DNA of 64,000 nt. It comes from Xenorhabdus bovienii SS-2004 (lineage in GTDB: Bacteria > Pseudomonadota > Gammaproteobacteria > Enterobacterales > Enterobacteriaceae). Positions within the stretch are counted from its first letter, which is position 1; every line of letters starts with the position of its first letter. The DNA lies in assembly GCF_000027225.1 (NCBI RefSeq), contig NC_013892.1:1302001-1366000 (forward strand), given 5' to 3'. The notes under the pieces are model-generated. The model was given only the letters and a program-made list of their open reading frames with translations, searched no databases and was not told the origin of the DNA. Below, piece after piece: positions 31,470-40,821 of the stretch. A program made the translations under genes and the position numbers.

Positions 31470-33029
31470 TCAAGTTTTTATTTCGGTATCAGCCGTCTTG
31501 ACCTCAACATCATCAATTTTGATTTCGAGATCCAAGGATGTGGTAAAACCACTGCCGTTAAGGTTGTGAGTTACTTTCACCAACGTCCAATGCGTTCCAT
31601 CAATTTCCGTCTTAAAATCCTTTAGCTGAATAGGTGTTTCAGGGTAGATATCAGCTCGTCCTTTCGCCAATGTAATAGAGAACTGCGCCGCCCCCCGCTG
31701 CATTTTATCCCAAACAGCTTTTGCAGCACGCTCCGCGTTTTCCTTGTTAGAATAAATGCGGGAAAGCGTCAGAACATTTTCCTGAGTTCCTGTCAAATAT
31801 TTTGCGGATTTTTGCTGTGCCGTTGTTGTCTTATGGTGCTCCGCCGTCGATTTTCTTTGTTCTTTAGAAGATGGACTTCCCTTGGTATCGATATTCTTTT
31901 TTCTATCAATATTTCCGTTATCCTTGTTTTTTCTTTTACGTTCTTTTTGTCCTTTTTCAATATAAGCAGGTTTTTCCCTTCCTTTTTTTTTGTGATTTTT
32001 CTTCGTCAAATCGATGCCACCTTTCTTTTCCAGACTCACTCCATTGGACTGAGCTGACTTAGTAAGGTTCATTCCACGAGGCGACTCACTTTTATGTTCT
32101 TTTTCCTCTTTAACGATTCGAAATTCTTTTTTCTTGGAAGAGTCTTTCTCTTTTAAGGAAAGGCTTTTGTCTTTTTGAGGAATATTCTTGGCTGACGATT
32201 TTTTCTCGCTGCTTCCATATTCAACAATAATTTTAATTTCCCCGTTTTTTGATTCTACCCGCCTCAATTTAACCGTCTGTTTAGCCGCTGTGCGTGTATC
32301 CTGCCATTGAGCATCAACACCAGTATAAGCTTCACGATCAGACAGAGAAAACCGATGGCTGTCCCCTGATTCACGAGTAATCAATACAAGTGGAATATCC
32401 TGACCACTTGAAGTTTTATTTTGTCCTTGTTGAACAAACAGCAACTCACCATTTTTGACCGAAGCAATCGCCCCTTCCTGCTTTGCCATCCGAGTCAAAA
32501 AGCTCACGTCAGATTCATTGGTCTGATCAATGTGCATAGAGATCCCCTTCAATTCCTCGCTGATTTTAAATGTCAGCTGGTTTCTCGCAGCAATCGTACT
32601 CACAATGCTCTCTAACGTGTGTTTATGGTAAGACTCTTCGCGTTTAACATTCAAATTACCTCGAAAATCAGCACTGCGGGCACGAATTGTCAGCCGATCA
32701 GGCGCACCGGTATGTTCAATTTCATCAACGACAAATTTTCCCTTTGGGGTTAAAGAATCGCCATGCCACCCCAATTCCAATGCTAGAATATCGCCTCGGG
32801 AAGGAAATATAAGTTGCCCATCCGCATCATCCAACTCAATATCGAGCTGGTCTGATTCCAAACCGCGGTTATCTGTCAGCGTTAAAGACATTAAACGCGA
32901 TTGGATGTTCCCTGTAATATCCTTCTTATTAGTTTCCAACCGAAAAGCTGGCGCACCTTCTTTACCAGTGACCAAATCAAATTGGGGAATCCAATCTGTG
33001 TTTGGTATCCTCAGTTTAAGATCTAGCAT
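31470..33029 (-). CDS. D: P2 gpD-like tail protein with lysine-rich insertion
   Basis: GpD forms the tail hub that joins the tail tube to the spike. ATG 33029 follows GGAGCATCC and gives 519 residues, against roughly 390 in P2. The flanking domain is normal (ISRLMSLTLTDNRG-like start, ESDQLDIELDDADGQL, ARSADFRGNLNVKREESYHK; C-terminal LTLSRIYSNKENAERAAKAV and LEIKIDDVEVK). The extra ~135 residues at about 273-411 are low-complexity and very rich in Lys, Ser and Glu (SSKKKEFRIVKEEKEHK, GREKPAYIEKGQKERKRK). The start overlaps the end of gpU. Confidence 0.9.
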   Translation of the reverse strand: MLDLKLRIPNTDWIPQFDLVTGKEGAPAFRLETNKKDITGNIQSRLMSLTLTDNRGLESDQLDIELDDADGQLIFPSRGDILALELGWHGDSLTPKGKFVVDEIEHTGAPDRLTIRARSADFRGNLNVKREESYHKHTLESIVSTIAARNQLTFKISEELKGISMHIDQTNESDVSFLTRMAKQEGAIASVKNGELLFVQQGQNKTSSGQDIPLVLITRESGDSHRFSLSDREAYTGVDAQWQDTRTAAKQTVKLRRVESKNGEIKIIVEYGSSEKKSSAKNIPQKDKSLSLKEKDSSKKKEFRIVKEEKEHKSESPRGMNLTKSAQSNGVSLEKKGGIDLTKKNHKKKGREKPAYIEKGQKERKRKNKDNGNIDRKKNIDTKGSPSSKEQRKSTAEHHKTTTAQQKSAKYLTGTQENVLTLSRIYSNKENAERAAKAVWDKMQRGAAQFSITLAKGRADIYPETPIQLKDFKTEIDGTHWTLVKVTHNLNGSGFTTSLDLEIKIDDVEVKTADTEIKT

Positions 33030-33531
33030 TAGGATGCTCCTTAATTTCACCTATAGCCTTTCTCGTAAGACCAGAAGGCTTATCCAGTGATGTAGGTGGT
33101 TTGCCTTTTATATCAGATAATTGATCCTGTAAATCACCCAACATTTCAAACAAATTGTTATCAACGCGCCGTAAGGTCAGTGTAAAACTGATTTTTCTGG
33201 CCGCTCCGCCCGACATAAATTCCGTTTTTGTCTCATCAATGCTTTCGATAACGAACATTCCATAAATTGCGCCACTTCCATCAATGAAAGACCACGCCTT
33301 ACCTCTGTCTGCCATCAATGTCAATGCAGTCAGTGAAAGAGAACCGCCTGTCAGTTCAGGATAAAGTTCCCCCGATAGCGTAACCGTATCATTATCTGAA
33401 CCAATAAATTGCCATGCAGGCCGTGCTCCCACACGGCTATTGAAAGCATGTCTCCAACTTTGTTTATATTGGAAACTTTGGTATGGCGTTGTTTTCAACA
33501 TAAAAACAAATAAACCAAGTGCAGCCATCAT
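33016..33531 (-). CDS. U: P2 gpU-like tail terminator protein
   Basis: This 171-residue phage P2 GpU-family protein shows YQSFQYKQSWRHAFNSRVGA, RPAWQFIGSDNDTVTLSG and SFTLTLRRVDNN. In P2 it caps the tail tube and fixes its end. The N-terminus MMAALGLFVFMLKT includes two candidate starts. It overlaps T at the 5' side and D at the 3' side, the conserved T-U-D order. The C-terminus carries about 35 extra polar residues. Confidence 0.9.
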   Translation of the reverse strand: MMAALGLFVFMLKTTPYQSFQYKQSWRHAFNSRVGARPAWQFIGSDNDTVTLSGELYPELTGGSLSLTALTLMADRGKAWSFIDGSGAIYGMFVIESIDETKTEFMSGGAARKISFTLTLRRVDNNLFEMLGDLQDQLSDIKGKPPTSLDKPSGLTRKAIGEIKEHPNARS

Positions 33532-36500
33532 GAGAAATCTTCTCCTCTATCAGAAAGTGAGCTACGCATACGGGCTTGCTGGATACGTTCCCGTTGTTCC
33601 AATTCCTGCCTGACCACACGGGCAATATCCTGCGCGGACTGTCCCTGAGCGCCATAGACATAGATGTTATATTGTGGTGCTCCGCTAAGCTGCGGTGGCA
33701 GGCTTCGTTCTTTCTTCGCCTGAACAGCCTCATAAGTATGAGCAGGCAGACTTTGCGCATGCAACGGTGCATCCTGTGCGGCAATAGGCAAAGACATTGA
33801 ACTAACGGCAAGTCCCACGGCAGCGAGCTTCGCCGTATTTTTCCGGCTGGTTACATTGGCTGGGCCGCTAATAATTTCAGGGCCACGCTCACCCGCAATG
33901 CCGAATTTCCCGGCTGAAATAGATCCGCCTGTATCATGTTTAGTAATTTGTGCCGCTTGTTGCGTAGTTGCGCTATTCGTTATTTCCTGTGATGTTTTTA
34001 CAGCTACTTCCTTTTTATCATCACCTGACCACCATGATTTGAATATGTCAGTAATAGAGGTAATTTTCCCCTTCAAGGCTTCCCATTTTTCTTGAATACC
34101 CGTTAACAAGCTGTCGATCATATCCGAACCCGCTTTCTTTAATTTCTCTGGAATAGCTTGAACATCACTAACAATTTCATTCCATCTATCTGAAATTGAT
34201 TTTTTGATGCTTTCCCAGATTTCCAAAGTATTCTGTTTAACGGATTCCCAAGCACCACTGATTTGGGCTTTGATATTTTCCCAAGTGGCAAGAACGCTTT
34301 GTTTAATAGATTCCCATTTCTCACTTAATAAGGCTTTAATCGCTTCCCAAACTTCTGAAGCGCTTTGTTTAATAGCATCCCAGTTTTGGTAAATAATGCC
34401 GATCAGTCCTCCATTCATGAAAAAGCTCTTGATACCTTCCCATGCGGCACTGACTATGTTTTTAATTCCCTGCCATACATTGCTACAAACATTTTTGATA
34501 CCTTCCCACAAGGCTGTGAATTTTGGCCCCAACGTTCCCCAATTCTGCCAAATATAAATAGCAGCCATTGCGATAACACCAATAATGGCAAGAATCGGGT
34601 TCGCCATCATAGCCCGACCAATGAACATTATTGATTTTCCTAATACACTGAAAGTACTACTTAAAAAAGACAGGCCTTTTACACCAACATTTGCCAGAAT
34701 ATTTATACCACTACCCAAAACACCAAAAACTTTTTGACCAATATTCCCTAATATTTCAAGGCCTTTTCTTTGGTTTCCAAAAGTATCTTTACCTCCTTTG
34801 TTAGATAGCAAATCAGCGCCATCATTAAGTGAGCCAAAAACTTTGTTTCCGGTTTTACCAAAAAAATCCATAGCGGCTCTTAGTGCTTCTAAAGCCTCAG
34901 TTCCCAATTGTGCGAATACCTTCAAGCCATCTCTTAAATTCTCCATAGCCTGAATACCCACTTGAGCAAATCTATTCAGATTGGCTCTTAATTCTTCCAG
35001 AGCCTGAACACCAACCTGAGTAAATATATCCAGACTGGATTTCAATTTATCCAGCGCCTGAACGCCCAGCTGAGCAAAGAAACTGAGGCTGGCTTTTAAC
35101 TCTTCTAAAGCCTGCATACCCAACTTAGCAAATACATCCAGGGGAGAGGTTAATTTATTCAGAGCCTGAACGCCCAACTGCACAAATGCATCCAGTGTGG
35201 ATTTTAATTTATCCAGCGCCTGAGTTCCCAGTTGCGCAAATATATCCAATGGTGCTGTTAATTTATTCAGAGCCTGAACACCCAACTGCACAAATGCATC
35301 CAGTGTGGATTTTAATTTATCCAACGCCTGAGTTCCCAGTTGCGCAAATATATCCAGGGGTGCTGTTAATTTATTCAGAGCCTGAACACCCAACTGCACA
35401 AATGCATCCAGTGTGGATTTTAATTTATCCAACGCCTGAGTTCCCAGCTGCGCAAATATATCCAGGGGTGCGGTTAATTTATTCAGAGCCTGAACACCCA
35501 ACTGCACAAATGCATCCAGTGTGGATTTTAATTTATCCAGCGCCTGAATTCCTAATTGTGCAAAAAAATTCAGACTGGCTTTTAATTCTTCAAAAGCGTT
35601 AAGCCCCAACTGTACAAATGCATCCAGACTGGATTTTAATTTATCCAGCGCCTGAATTCCCAATTGAGCAAAAAAATTGAGGCTGGCTTTTAATTCTTCA
35701 AAAGCGTTGAGTCCCAACTGAGCAAATACATCCAGGGGAGCGGTTAATTTATTCAGAGCCTGAACACCCAACTGCACAAATGCATCCAGTGTGGATTTTA
35801 ATTTATCCAACGCCTGAGTTCCCAGCTGTGCAAATATATCCAGGGGTGCGGTTAATTTATTCAGAGCCTGAACACCCAACTGAACAAATGCATCCAGTGT
35901 GGATTTTAATTTATCCAGCGCCTGAGTTCCCAGCTGCGCAAATATATCCAGGGGAGCGGTTAATTTATTCAGAGCCTGAACACCCAACTGCACAAATGCA
36001 TCCAGTGTGGATTTTAATTTATCCAGCGCCTGAACCCCTAATTGTGCAAAAAAATTCAGACTGGCTTTTAATTCTTCAAAAGCATTAAGTCCTAACTGTA
36101 CAAATGCATCCAGACTGGATTTTAATTTATCCAGCGCCTGAATTCCTAACTGTGCAAAGAAATTAAAATTAACTCTTAAGGACACCAGAGCCTGAATCCC
36201 TAGCTGTGCAAAAATATTCAGACTAACTTTTAAAGATACAAAAGCCTGAATACCCAACTGCGTAAATATATTCAAACTGACTCTTAAAAAATCGAATGTT
36301 TTTATACCAACATTTCCAAATAGTTGTATATAACCAACCAGAGTTTGAAATACTACTTTTACTGCACCAGTAGTTACATTCAAAACCGCATTAATTTTAT
36401 TCAGAATACTAAATAAAATTGTTATCTTTGGATTGATATTAATAACCAACTTATCTAACAATGTAAAATTGTTAGTCATATTCCCCGTTGCACCAAGATT

Positions 36501-36863
36501 AAATTCGTTTTTTTTACTGGATGAATTTTCCTGTTTGATAATTTGGGTAGTTTGAATAATATTAGCTGATTGACTGGCAGCACTAACCTGCAGCGTTCTT
36601 GTCGAATTCTGCCGCGCAGATAAAGATTGTTTAATTGTTTGATTATAGGCTTTAAGATCGGTGCGTATACGCGCAGTTTCCTGCGCATAACCCACGATAG
36701 GTTTTAAGCTCTCAACGGTCTTATTGAGTTTTTTGAACTGGTTATGAATTTTATCGACTGAATTTTCCAGCTTTTTATTATGCCGTTGAAAAGATTTAAA
36801 GGAACCGGTCAGCTTTCCAACGGCACTCAGAACCTTGTTTAGCTGTGACTGTATATTACTCAT
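33528..36863 (-). CDS. T: Tail tape measure protein with 18-residue repeats
   Basis: This 1111-residue gpT-type tape measure has an N-terminal coiled-coil region (about 1-120), then about 27 consecutive 18-residue repeats (about 189-674; consensus ALDKLKSTLDAFVQLGVQ), a hydrophobic pair of segments near 735-790 (GKSIMFIGRAMMANPILAII), Trp-rich repeats (GAWESVKQNTLEIWESIKKS) and a C-terminal tail binding region. P2 gpT is about 815 residues. The length of this protein should set tail length. ATG 36863 overlaps the end of E'. Confidence 0.93.
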   Translation of the reverse strand: MSNIQSQLNKVLSAVGKLTGSFKSFQRHNKKLENSVDKIHNQFKKLNKTVESLKPIVGYAQETARIRTDLKAYNQTIKQSLSARQNSTRTLQVSAASQSANIIQTTQIIKQENSSSKKNEFNLGATGNMTNNFTLLDKLVININPKITILFSILNKINAVLNVTTGAVKVVFQTLVGYIQLFGNVGIKTFDFLRVSLNIFTQLGIQAFVSLKVSLNIFAQLGIQALVSLRVNFNFFAQLGIQALDKLKSSLDAFVQLGLNAFEELKASLNFFAQLGVQALDKLKSTLDAFVQLGVQALNKLTAPLDIFAQLGTQALDKLKSTLDAFVQLGVQALNKLTAPLDIFAQLGTQALDKLKSTLDAFVQLGVQALNKLTAPLDVFAQLGLNAFEELKASLNFFAQLGIQALDKLKSSLDAFVQLGLNAFEELKASLNFFAQLGIQALDKLKSTLDAFVQLGVQALNKLTAPLDIFAQLGTQALDKLKSTLDAFVQLGVQALNKLTAPLDIFAQLGTQALDKLKSTLDAFVQLGVQALNKLTAPLDIFAQLGTQALDKLKSTLDAFVQLGVQALNKLTSPLDVFAKLGMQALEELKASLSFFAQLGVQALDKLKSSLDIFTQVGVQALEELRANLNRFAQVGIQAMENLRDGLKVFAQLGTEALEALRAAMDFFGKTGNKVFGSLNDGADLLSNKGGKDTFGNQRKGLEILGNIGQKVFGVLGSGINILANVGVKGLSFLSSTFSVLGKSIMFIGRAMMANPILAIIGVIAMAAIYIWQNWGTLGPKFTALWEGIKNVCSNVWQGIKNIVSAAWEGIKSFFMNGGLIGIIYQNWDAIKQSASEVWEAIKALLSEKWESIKQSVLATWENIKAQISGAWESVKQNTLEIWESIKKSISDRWNEIVSDVQAIPEKLKKAGSDMIDSLLTGIQEKWEALKGKITSITDIFKSWWSGDDKKEVAVKTSQEITNSATTQQAAQITKHDTGGSISAGKFGIAGERGPEIISGPANVTSRKNTAKLAAVGLAVSSMSLPIAAQDAPLHAQSLPAHTYEAVQAKKERSLPPQLSGAPQYNIYVYGAQGQSAQDIARVVRQELEQRERIQQARMRSSLSDRGEDFS
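34842..36299 (-). repeat. 54-bp tandem repeat block inside the tape measure gene
   Basis: About 27 units of 54 bp, mostly alternating two types (ALDKLKSTLDAFVQLGVQ and ALNKLTAPLDIFAQLGTQ), so the strongest period is 108 bp. Central units (about 35160-35560 and 35740-36040) are almost identical at DNA level, while outer units have diverged. This pattern points to growth by unequal exchange or slippage. All units keep the frame. Confidence 0.95.
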
Positions 36864-37035
36864 TTTCTGCACCACTTCTTAAAATGGCCCGATGTCGCCA
36901 ATCCAACAGTTCCGACAATGACATTTCATCTGTCACTGTCGGTGACCAGTGAAAAACGGTGGCGATATCCGCCACCAATTCATCAACGGTTAATTGTTCT
37001 GGGAATCGGACTTGACCGACTTCGGTAACAAAAAA
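36856..37035 (-). CDS. E': gpE' extension made by -1 frameshift from E
   Basis: In the -1 frame relative to E the reading continues as VTEVGQVRFPEQLTVDELVA and on to LSELLDWRHRAILRSGAENE, ending at TAA 36856-36858. The slippery sequence TTTTTTG (minus strand, 37029-37035) in E matches the P2 E/E' shift site. The E-E' fusion is the tail assembly chaperone that binds the tape measure protein. The end overlaps the start of T, as in other contractile-tail phages. Confidence 0.88.
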   Translation of the reverse strand, partial: FFVTEVGQVRFPEQLTVDELVADIATVFHWSPTVTDEMSLSELLDWRHRAILRSGAENE

Positions 37036-37307
37036 TTGACCACCTCCACACTGAGATTAATCAGATCACCGGGTGACATCATCATTAGGTCATTTTTGGT
37101 CAATACAGGAGTGGTAACACGCGGCAGGACAAGCAGCATAGAATCCACATCCATTTCCAGCAGCGCCTGTAAACGTGCACCGCGCAATGCACCACTGGTA
37201 GGCTTGCGTACCATCACTTCCGTGATTTCGCCGTTACCTCGCGCCAATGGAGCTTCCAATTCGATGGTGCGCAGATCGTCATTTTGAGTGTTCAGTGTTT
37301 CTGTCAT
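36990..37307 (-). CDS. E: P2 gpE-like tail assembly chaperone
   Basis: This 105-residue P2 GpE-type protein (TIELEAPLARGNGEITEVMV, SPGDLINLSVEVVNFLLPK) is encoded between the tube gene FII and the tape measure T. It coats the tape measure during tail assembly. The slippery TTTTTTG at 37029-37035 makes the longer E-E' form. Confidence 0.9.
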   Translation of the reverse strand: MTETLNTQNDDLRTIELEAPLARGNGEITEVMVRKPTSGALRGARLQALLEMDVDSMLLVLPRVTTPVLTKNDLMMMSPGDLINLSVEVVNFLLPKSVKSDSQNN

Positions 37308-37412
37308 GGTTCAACCTTGTTTATCCGATTAAAAACCTGTCCCAGCAGGTATGGTTCAAACTCCGATGAGACAGGAAATAAGTTTTAAAAAATCTAATTG
37401 CTAAAAAAGCGA

Positions 37413-37931
37413 TTAAAAAAGACCGATATTGCGGCGATGCTGCTCTAGACGATCTTCTCCGCCCACTTTCTCAACCATGTTGATGGTGTCGATTTCAATC
37501 AGCTCTTCGCCATCCCATGTCAGTTTGAAATAAGTGTTTTTCGCGGTGATTTTGGTCTGAGAGTTATCACCTTGTTTATAAGTGCCGTGATCGAACTCCT
37601 GGAAGCGGCCACGCATCACAACTTCAACCGCAACCACATCACCGGTATCTTCGCGCTCAAAAGAACCAGCAAAGCGCAACATAACGCCATCTGCTGTCGC
37701 AATGCCCCACTGCTTATACAGTTGAGATTCAATACCGCCCAGAGTGAATTCCGCATCCAATGCGCCTTCATCCAGACCCAGATCCACCATTGCGCTGCCG
37801 TTCATGCCGGCGCCACGATAAGCTTCCAGCTTGCGGCTTAACTTAGGAAGAGTCAGTTCTTCCACGATCCCCTGATAGTTGTTGCCATCATTGAACAAAT
37901 TCAGGTATTTAAGTTTGCGAGGTAATGCCAT
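37413..37931 (-). CDS. FII: P2 gpFII-like tail tube protein
   Basis: This 172-residue contractile-tail tube subunit begins LPRKLKYLNLFNDGNNYQG and contains ITAKNTYFKLTWDGEELIEI, typical of P2 FII. The start is 11 bp after the sheath stop, so FI and FII are cotranscribed, as in P2. In the tailocin it forms the inner tube driven into the target envelope. Confidence 0.94.
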   Translation of the reverse strand: MALPRKLKYLNLFNDGNNYQGIVEELTLPKLSRKLEAYRGAGMNGSAMVDLGLDEGALDAEFTLGGIESQLYKQWGIATADGVMLRFAGSFEREDTGDVVAVEVVMRGRFQEFDHGTYKQGDNSQTKITAKNTYFKLTWDGEELIEIDTINMVEKVGGEDRLEQHRRNIGLF

Positions 37932-37942
37932 CAGTTAGCCCC

Positions 37943-39115
37943 TTATTTATTGATACTTTTAGCGAAATTCATCAGGTAACTATCTGTAATGCGCTGGCGT
38001 AACATCATGTTTTCCAGTGGCGGTACAGGTGTATAGTCGTAATCGATGGTCAGTTTGCCTGCTTTCAGCGTGTCTTTATCGTTGGCTTTTTCGTCATACC
38101 AGCAACGGCCGTCGATGATGTAACCACCAGATTTCAGTTCGCGGAACTTGGCATTAATACCTTCAATGATGTCGCGTACCAGTGATGGTGTCAGTGGTTT
38201 GTCTATTGCCCACATATGTGCGTCAGCCATGGTGTCAGCCAGAACTTGAGCGGTACGGGTGTAGCTTTCGAACTGGAACAGTGCGTCATCAGAGCAAGTA
38301 CGGGAGCCCCAGAAACGGAAGCCGTTTTTGCGGATCAGCGTAGTGATGCCACTCTTGTTCAACAGATCAGCGTCAGTTGCGGTATCTTGCAGATCCCAGA
38401 AGACGTCAGCAGACAGACCGGTTACACCGTTAACACCCACGTTGGACAGTGTTTTGTGCCAGCCAGTTTCCTCGTCGATTTTGGCACGCAAGCCCAGAGC
38501 ACGAGCGGTTGCATAAGCGATAGACTCGCTATTGGAAACAGTATCCCAGCTCAAGAAATCCGGCCAAATCAGCATCAGCTCACGCTGATTGAAGTTGTCG
38601 CGGTATTTGATGACTTCAGAGATATTTTTGCTGCCATAAGCACTGACATACGCCATTGCTTTCAGTTTCTGAGCAACGCTGGCCAGTTCAATCGCAACCG
38701 CTTTTGAATCCAGACCTGGAACACCCAGAATACGAGGCTTAACACCGAGCTGGCTTTGCGCCGCCAACAGTGCCTGCATACCGGTTTTCTTACCTGCATC
38801 AGTGACAGTACCGATGATATTAGAAACGGTTACTTCTTCAGATTCGCCCTCAGCCACACGAACAACGACGGTGACAGGCTGAGCCTGATCAGCAATCGCT
38901 TTCAGTGATGAGTACAAAGTTCCCTTTTTCCCTGCTTTGCCACTGGCGCTCATAACGTCAGTAATCAAAACTGGAGTGTTTAATGGAAATGTTTTTTCGT
39001 CTGCGTCAGGACCAGTACAAACCATACCCACGATAGCGGTGCTAACTGTGGTGATGGTGCGAGTACCTTCATTGATTTCCTGTACACGGACGCCGTGATG
39101 ATAATCTTGTGCCAT
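37943..39115 (-). CDS. FI: P2 gpFI-like tail sheath protein
   Basis: This 390-residue contractile sheath subunit starts [20 protein letters not shown] and includes [39 protein letters not shown] and [20 protein letters not shown]. Its length matches P2 FI (about 396). It is first gene of the FI-FII-E-T-U-D-ogr unit. An Ogr-type TGT-N12-ACA site lies 71 bp upstream. Confidence 0.95.
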   Translation of the reverse strand: MAQDYHHGVRVQEINEGTRTITTVSTAIVGMVCTGPDADEKTFPLNTPVLITDVMSASGKAGKKGTLYSSLKAIADQAQPVTVVVRVAEGESEEVTVSNIIGTVTDAGKKTGMQALLAAQSQLGVKPRILGVPGLDSKAVAIELASVAQKLKAMAYVSAYGSKNISEVIKYRDNFNQRELMLIWPDFLSWDTVSNSESIAYATARALGLRAKIDEETGWHKTLSNVGVNGVTGLSADVFWDLQDTATDADLLNKSGITTLIRKNGFRFWGSRTCSDDALFQFESYTRTAQVLADTMADAHMWAIDKPLTPSLVRDIIEGINAKFRELKSGGYIIDGRCWYDEKANDKDTLKAGKLTIDYDYTPVPPLENMMLRQRITDSYLMNFAKSINK

Positions 39116-39185
39116 TTTAGCGTTCTCCTGTTAAGGTGTGCCGCTATATTGACGGATTGGGTGGGGGAAATCATTCGATGGGAAA

Positions 39186-39203
39186 TGTGTGGCAGTGGAT
39201 ACA
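39186..39203 (-). promoter_or_regulatory. Ogr-binding site upstream of the sheath gene
   Basis: TGT-GTGGCAGTGGAT-ACA, exact TGT-N12-ACA spacing, lies 71-88 bp upstream of the FI start. P2 late promoters carry this dyad near -55. It would drive FI through ogr. Confidence 0.7.
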
Positions 39204-39506
39204 AATGCGTTTTGATATTTTTGTTTTAAATCAGATTATTAAATGAATAAATATTAATTATCAGGGTGTTTTTGAGGATATTTACAGGTGTTGTTGGATA
39301 GAAATCCAAATTGCTCAAATAACACACTCAAATTGATTATTTTTCATGCTATATCAGTTCATTATTTATACTTATCCACATTTTTATAGACAAATTGCTA
39401 TTTTGGTTATTTTTTGATAGCCAAAAATGGCTTATTTTGGCCGTTTTTTTAAGTCTTCTAGGTGTATGGGGTGGGATTTTGACGCCGGATCGTTGGGATC
39501 AATAGA
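39204..39506. other. Intergenic stretch between sheath promoter and switch site
   Basis: About 300 bp, AT-rich on the left, without a supported gene. The right part (39427-39506) is a short open frame with no phage homology that I recognise and no fibre N-terminus. It is therefore the silent side of the invertible segment. No DNA invertase gene is present here. Confidence 0.55.
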
Positions 39507-39532
39507 TTGTGAAAAACCTCGGTTTGGCGGAA
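39507..39532 (+). promoter_or_regulatory. gix/hix-like inversion crossover site, left
   Basis: The 26-bp site has the core AAAACCTCGGTTT and an outer GGAA, matching the half-site layout of Gin/Hin-type serine-invertase sites (the gix site read in this direction has core AAAACCTCGGTTT then ACAGGAA). It is in inverted orientation to the site at 46616-46641 and lies at the outer edge of the 688-bp identical arm. Confidence 0.8.
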
Positions 39533-40200
39533 ACCAAAAATCAGGCCCAGGACGCAGTGCCCAATTCAAGGAAGGTGAATGGGAAGACATTGACGGGGGA
39601 TGTGACCCTGAGTGCGGAGGATGTTCAGGGAGAGCCCCGTTTTAACCAGACGATAGATCTAACGGGTTTGAGTAGTGATCGGTATTATCCGGTATGGTGG
39701 AAATTCCCGTTTAATGAGCGTGGAGCTAATTCATGGCTGACAATACACCGTAATTACGCCGAGAATCGGGAGAATAAAAATCCATTTGGGAAAGATGTAA
39801 CTCATTTAGCAGGGCTAGAGGTACAAATAGAAGGAAGCGATACACTCTGGGGAGGAGATGCTCAGTACCTGAATATAAAACGGATCAATCAACGTTATCG
39901 TAATACCGTCAAAAAGATTCAGTATGGCATGATGAGTATTGCAAGGTCTGTTGATGGTAAGTACCCTCTATACTATGATTGGAAATCTGGCGATATCACA
40001 GAATGCCGTGTATATAGTGGATGTTATTTACGAGGAGGATTAACCTATCATGTTACTAGTAATTTCAATAACTTAGATTATTCCCGTAAAGAAGATGAAG
40101 TAGAAATATGGCATGGCGTAAGTGATTCTGATAAGCGGGAGATTAAATGGACGGTTAAATCTTATGCTATTGATGATCCTTTATTAGGAAAAGATTATGA
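39513..40200 (+). repeat. Left arm of a 688-bp inverted repeat
   Basis: The sequence from AAAACCTCGG (39513) to GAAAAGATTATGA (40200) recurs on the minus strand at 45948-46635 with the same length. The encoded roughly 230 residues are identical in both copies, from NLGLAETKNQAQDA to PLLGKDYDD. Divergence starts abruptly beyond 40200. The arm starts at the crossover site. Confidence 0.93.
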
Positions 40201-40771
40201 TGATACAGTAACGCCTTACGGATCTGATATTACAGATATGCTATATCCTGTAGGAATAGTTGTATGGTTTGCTCAGAATAAAAATCCAAATAATTTATTT
40301 CCGGGGACATCGTGGAAATATATTGGCGAAAATAGAACTGTTCGCTTGGCTGCTGCTAATGGTTCAAATGTGTTATCAACGGGTGGGAATGATACTAAAT
40401 GGTTATCTGTCAACCAAATACCTAAGCACAGTCATTCTTTTAGCGCAAATACTAGTAATGCAGGCGGTCATAATCATAGTCGTGGAGATATGAACATTAC
40501 TGGTTATCTACCAAGTGTTATTCAACATGGGGATGATGTTTTTGGTGGTGCTTTTGCTAGAAATGGGCAGAATAAACCAGCCGTAGACTATACTGACCAC
40601 TGGAAAGAACTTACTACATTTGACGCATCTCGTACTTGGACTGGGCATACATCATGGGGTGGTGAGCATATTCATAATGTTAGTGGTACAACATCAGAAA
40701 TTGGTAAAGGGGAAGGATTTGATGTTACTAACTCTTATGTTATGTTAATGGGGTGGTACCGTATTTCTTAA
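39513..40771 (+). pseudogene. Silent tail fibre C-terminal cassette
   Basis: This is a 419-residue fibre C-terminus without the gpH N-terminal attachment domain; an in-frame TAG lies just upstream. The first 230 residues equal gpH residues about 341-570. The rest is different: YPVGIVVWFAQNKNPNNLFP, then HSHSF, HNHS and HIHN motifs like the metal-binding His pairs of T4-type fibre tips, ending YVMLMGWYRIS. Inversion between the two crossover sites would join it to the gpH N-terminus in frame and so change host range. It is not a decayed gene but a stored alternative. Confidence 0.85.
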
Positions 40772-40791
40772 TTTGGTTTTTTATATAATAT

Positions 40792-40821
40792 AGTATTCAG
40801 GGGCTCTTGCCCCTGAATACT
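40792..40821. terminator. Hairpin between convergent fibre genes
   Basis: AGTATTCAGGGGC-TCTT-GCCCCTGAATACT is a perfect 13-bp stem, 20 bp after the silent cassette stop on the plus strand and at the stop of the fibre-assembly pseudogene on the minus strand. It probably acts as a bidirectional terminator. Confidence 0.75.

Noticed and set aside
35186..36088. Two plus-strand open frames with repeated HPVWILIYP-like words
   Set aside because: They are antisense shadows of the tape-measure repeats; the minus-strand frame is continuous, has phage context and the normal position.
34842..36299. Regular 54/108-bp repeats considered as a CRISPR array
   Set aside because: No unique spacers; all units are coding and contiguous in one frame of gpT, and no cas genes are present.
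39120..39506. Possible serine invertase gene next to the fibre switch
   Set aside because: The gap is too short and no invertase motifs are seen in any frame.
39427..39645. Plus-strand open frame near the left crossover site
   Set aside because: Runs in the wrong frame through the fibre cassette; the true cassette frame is the one shared with gpH.
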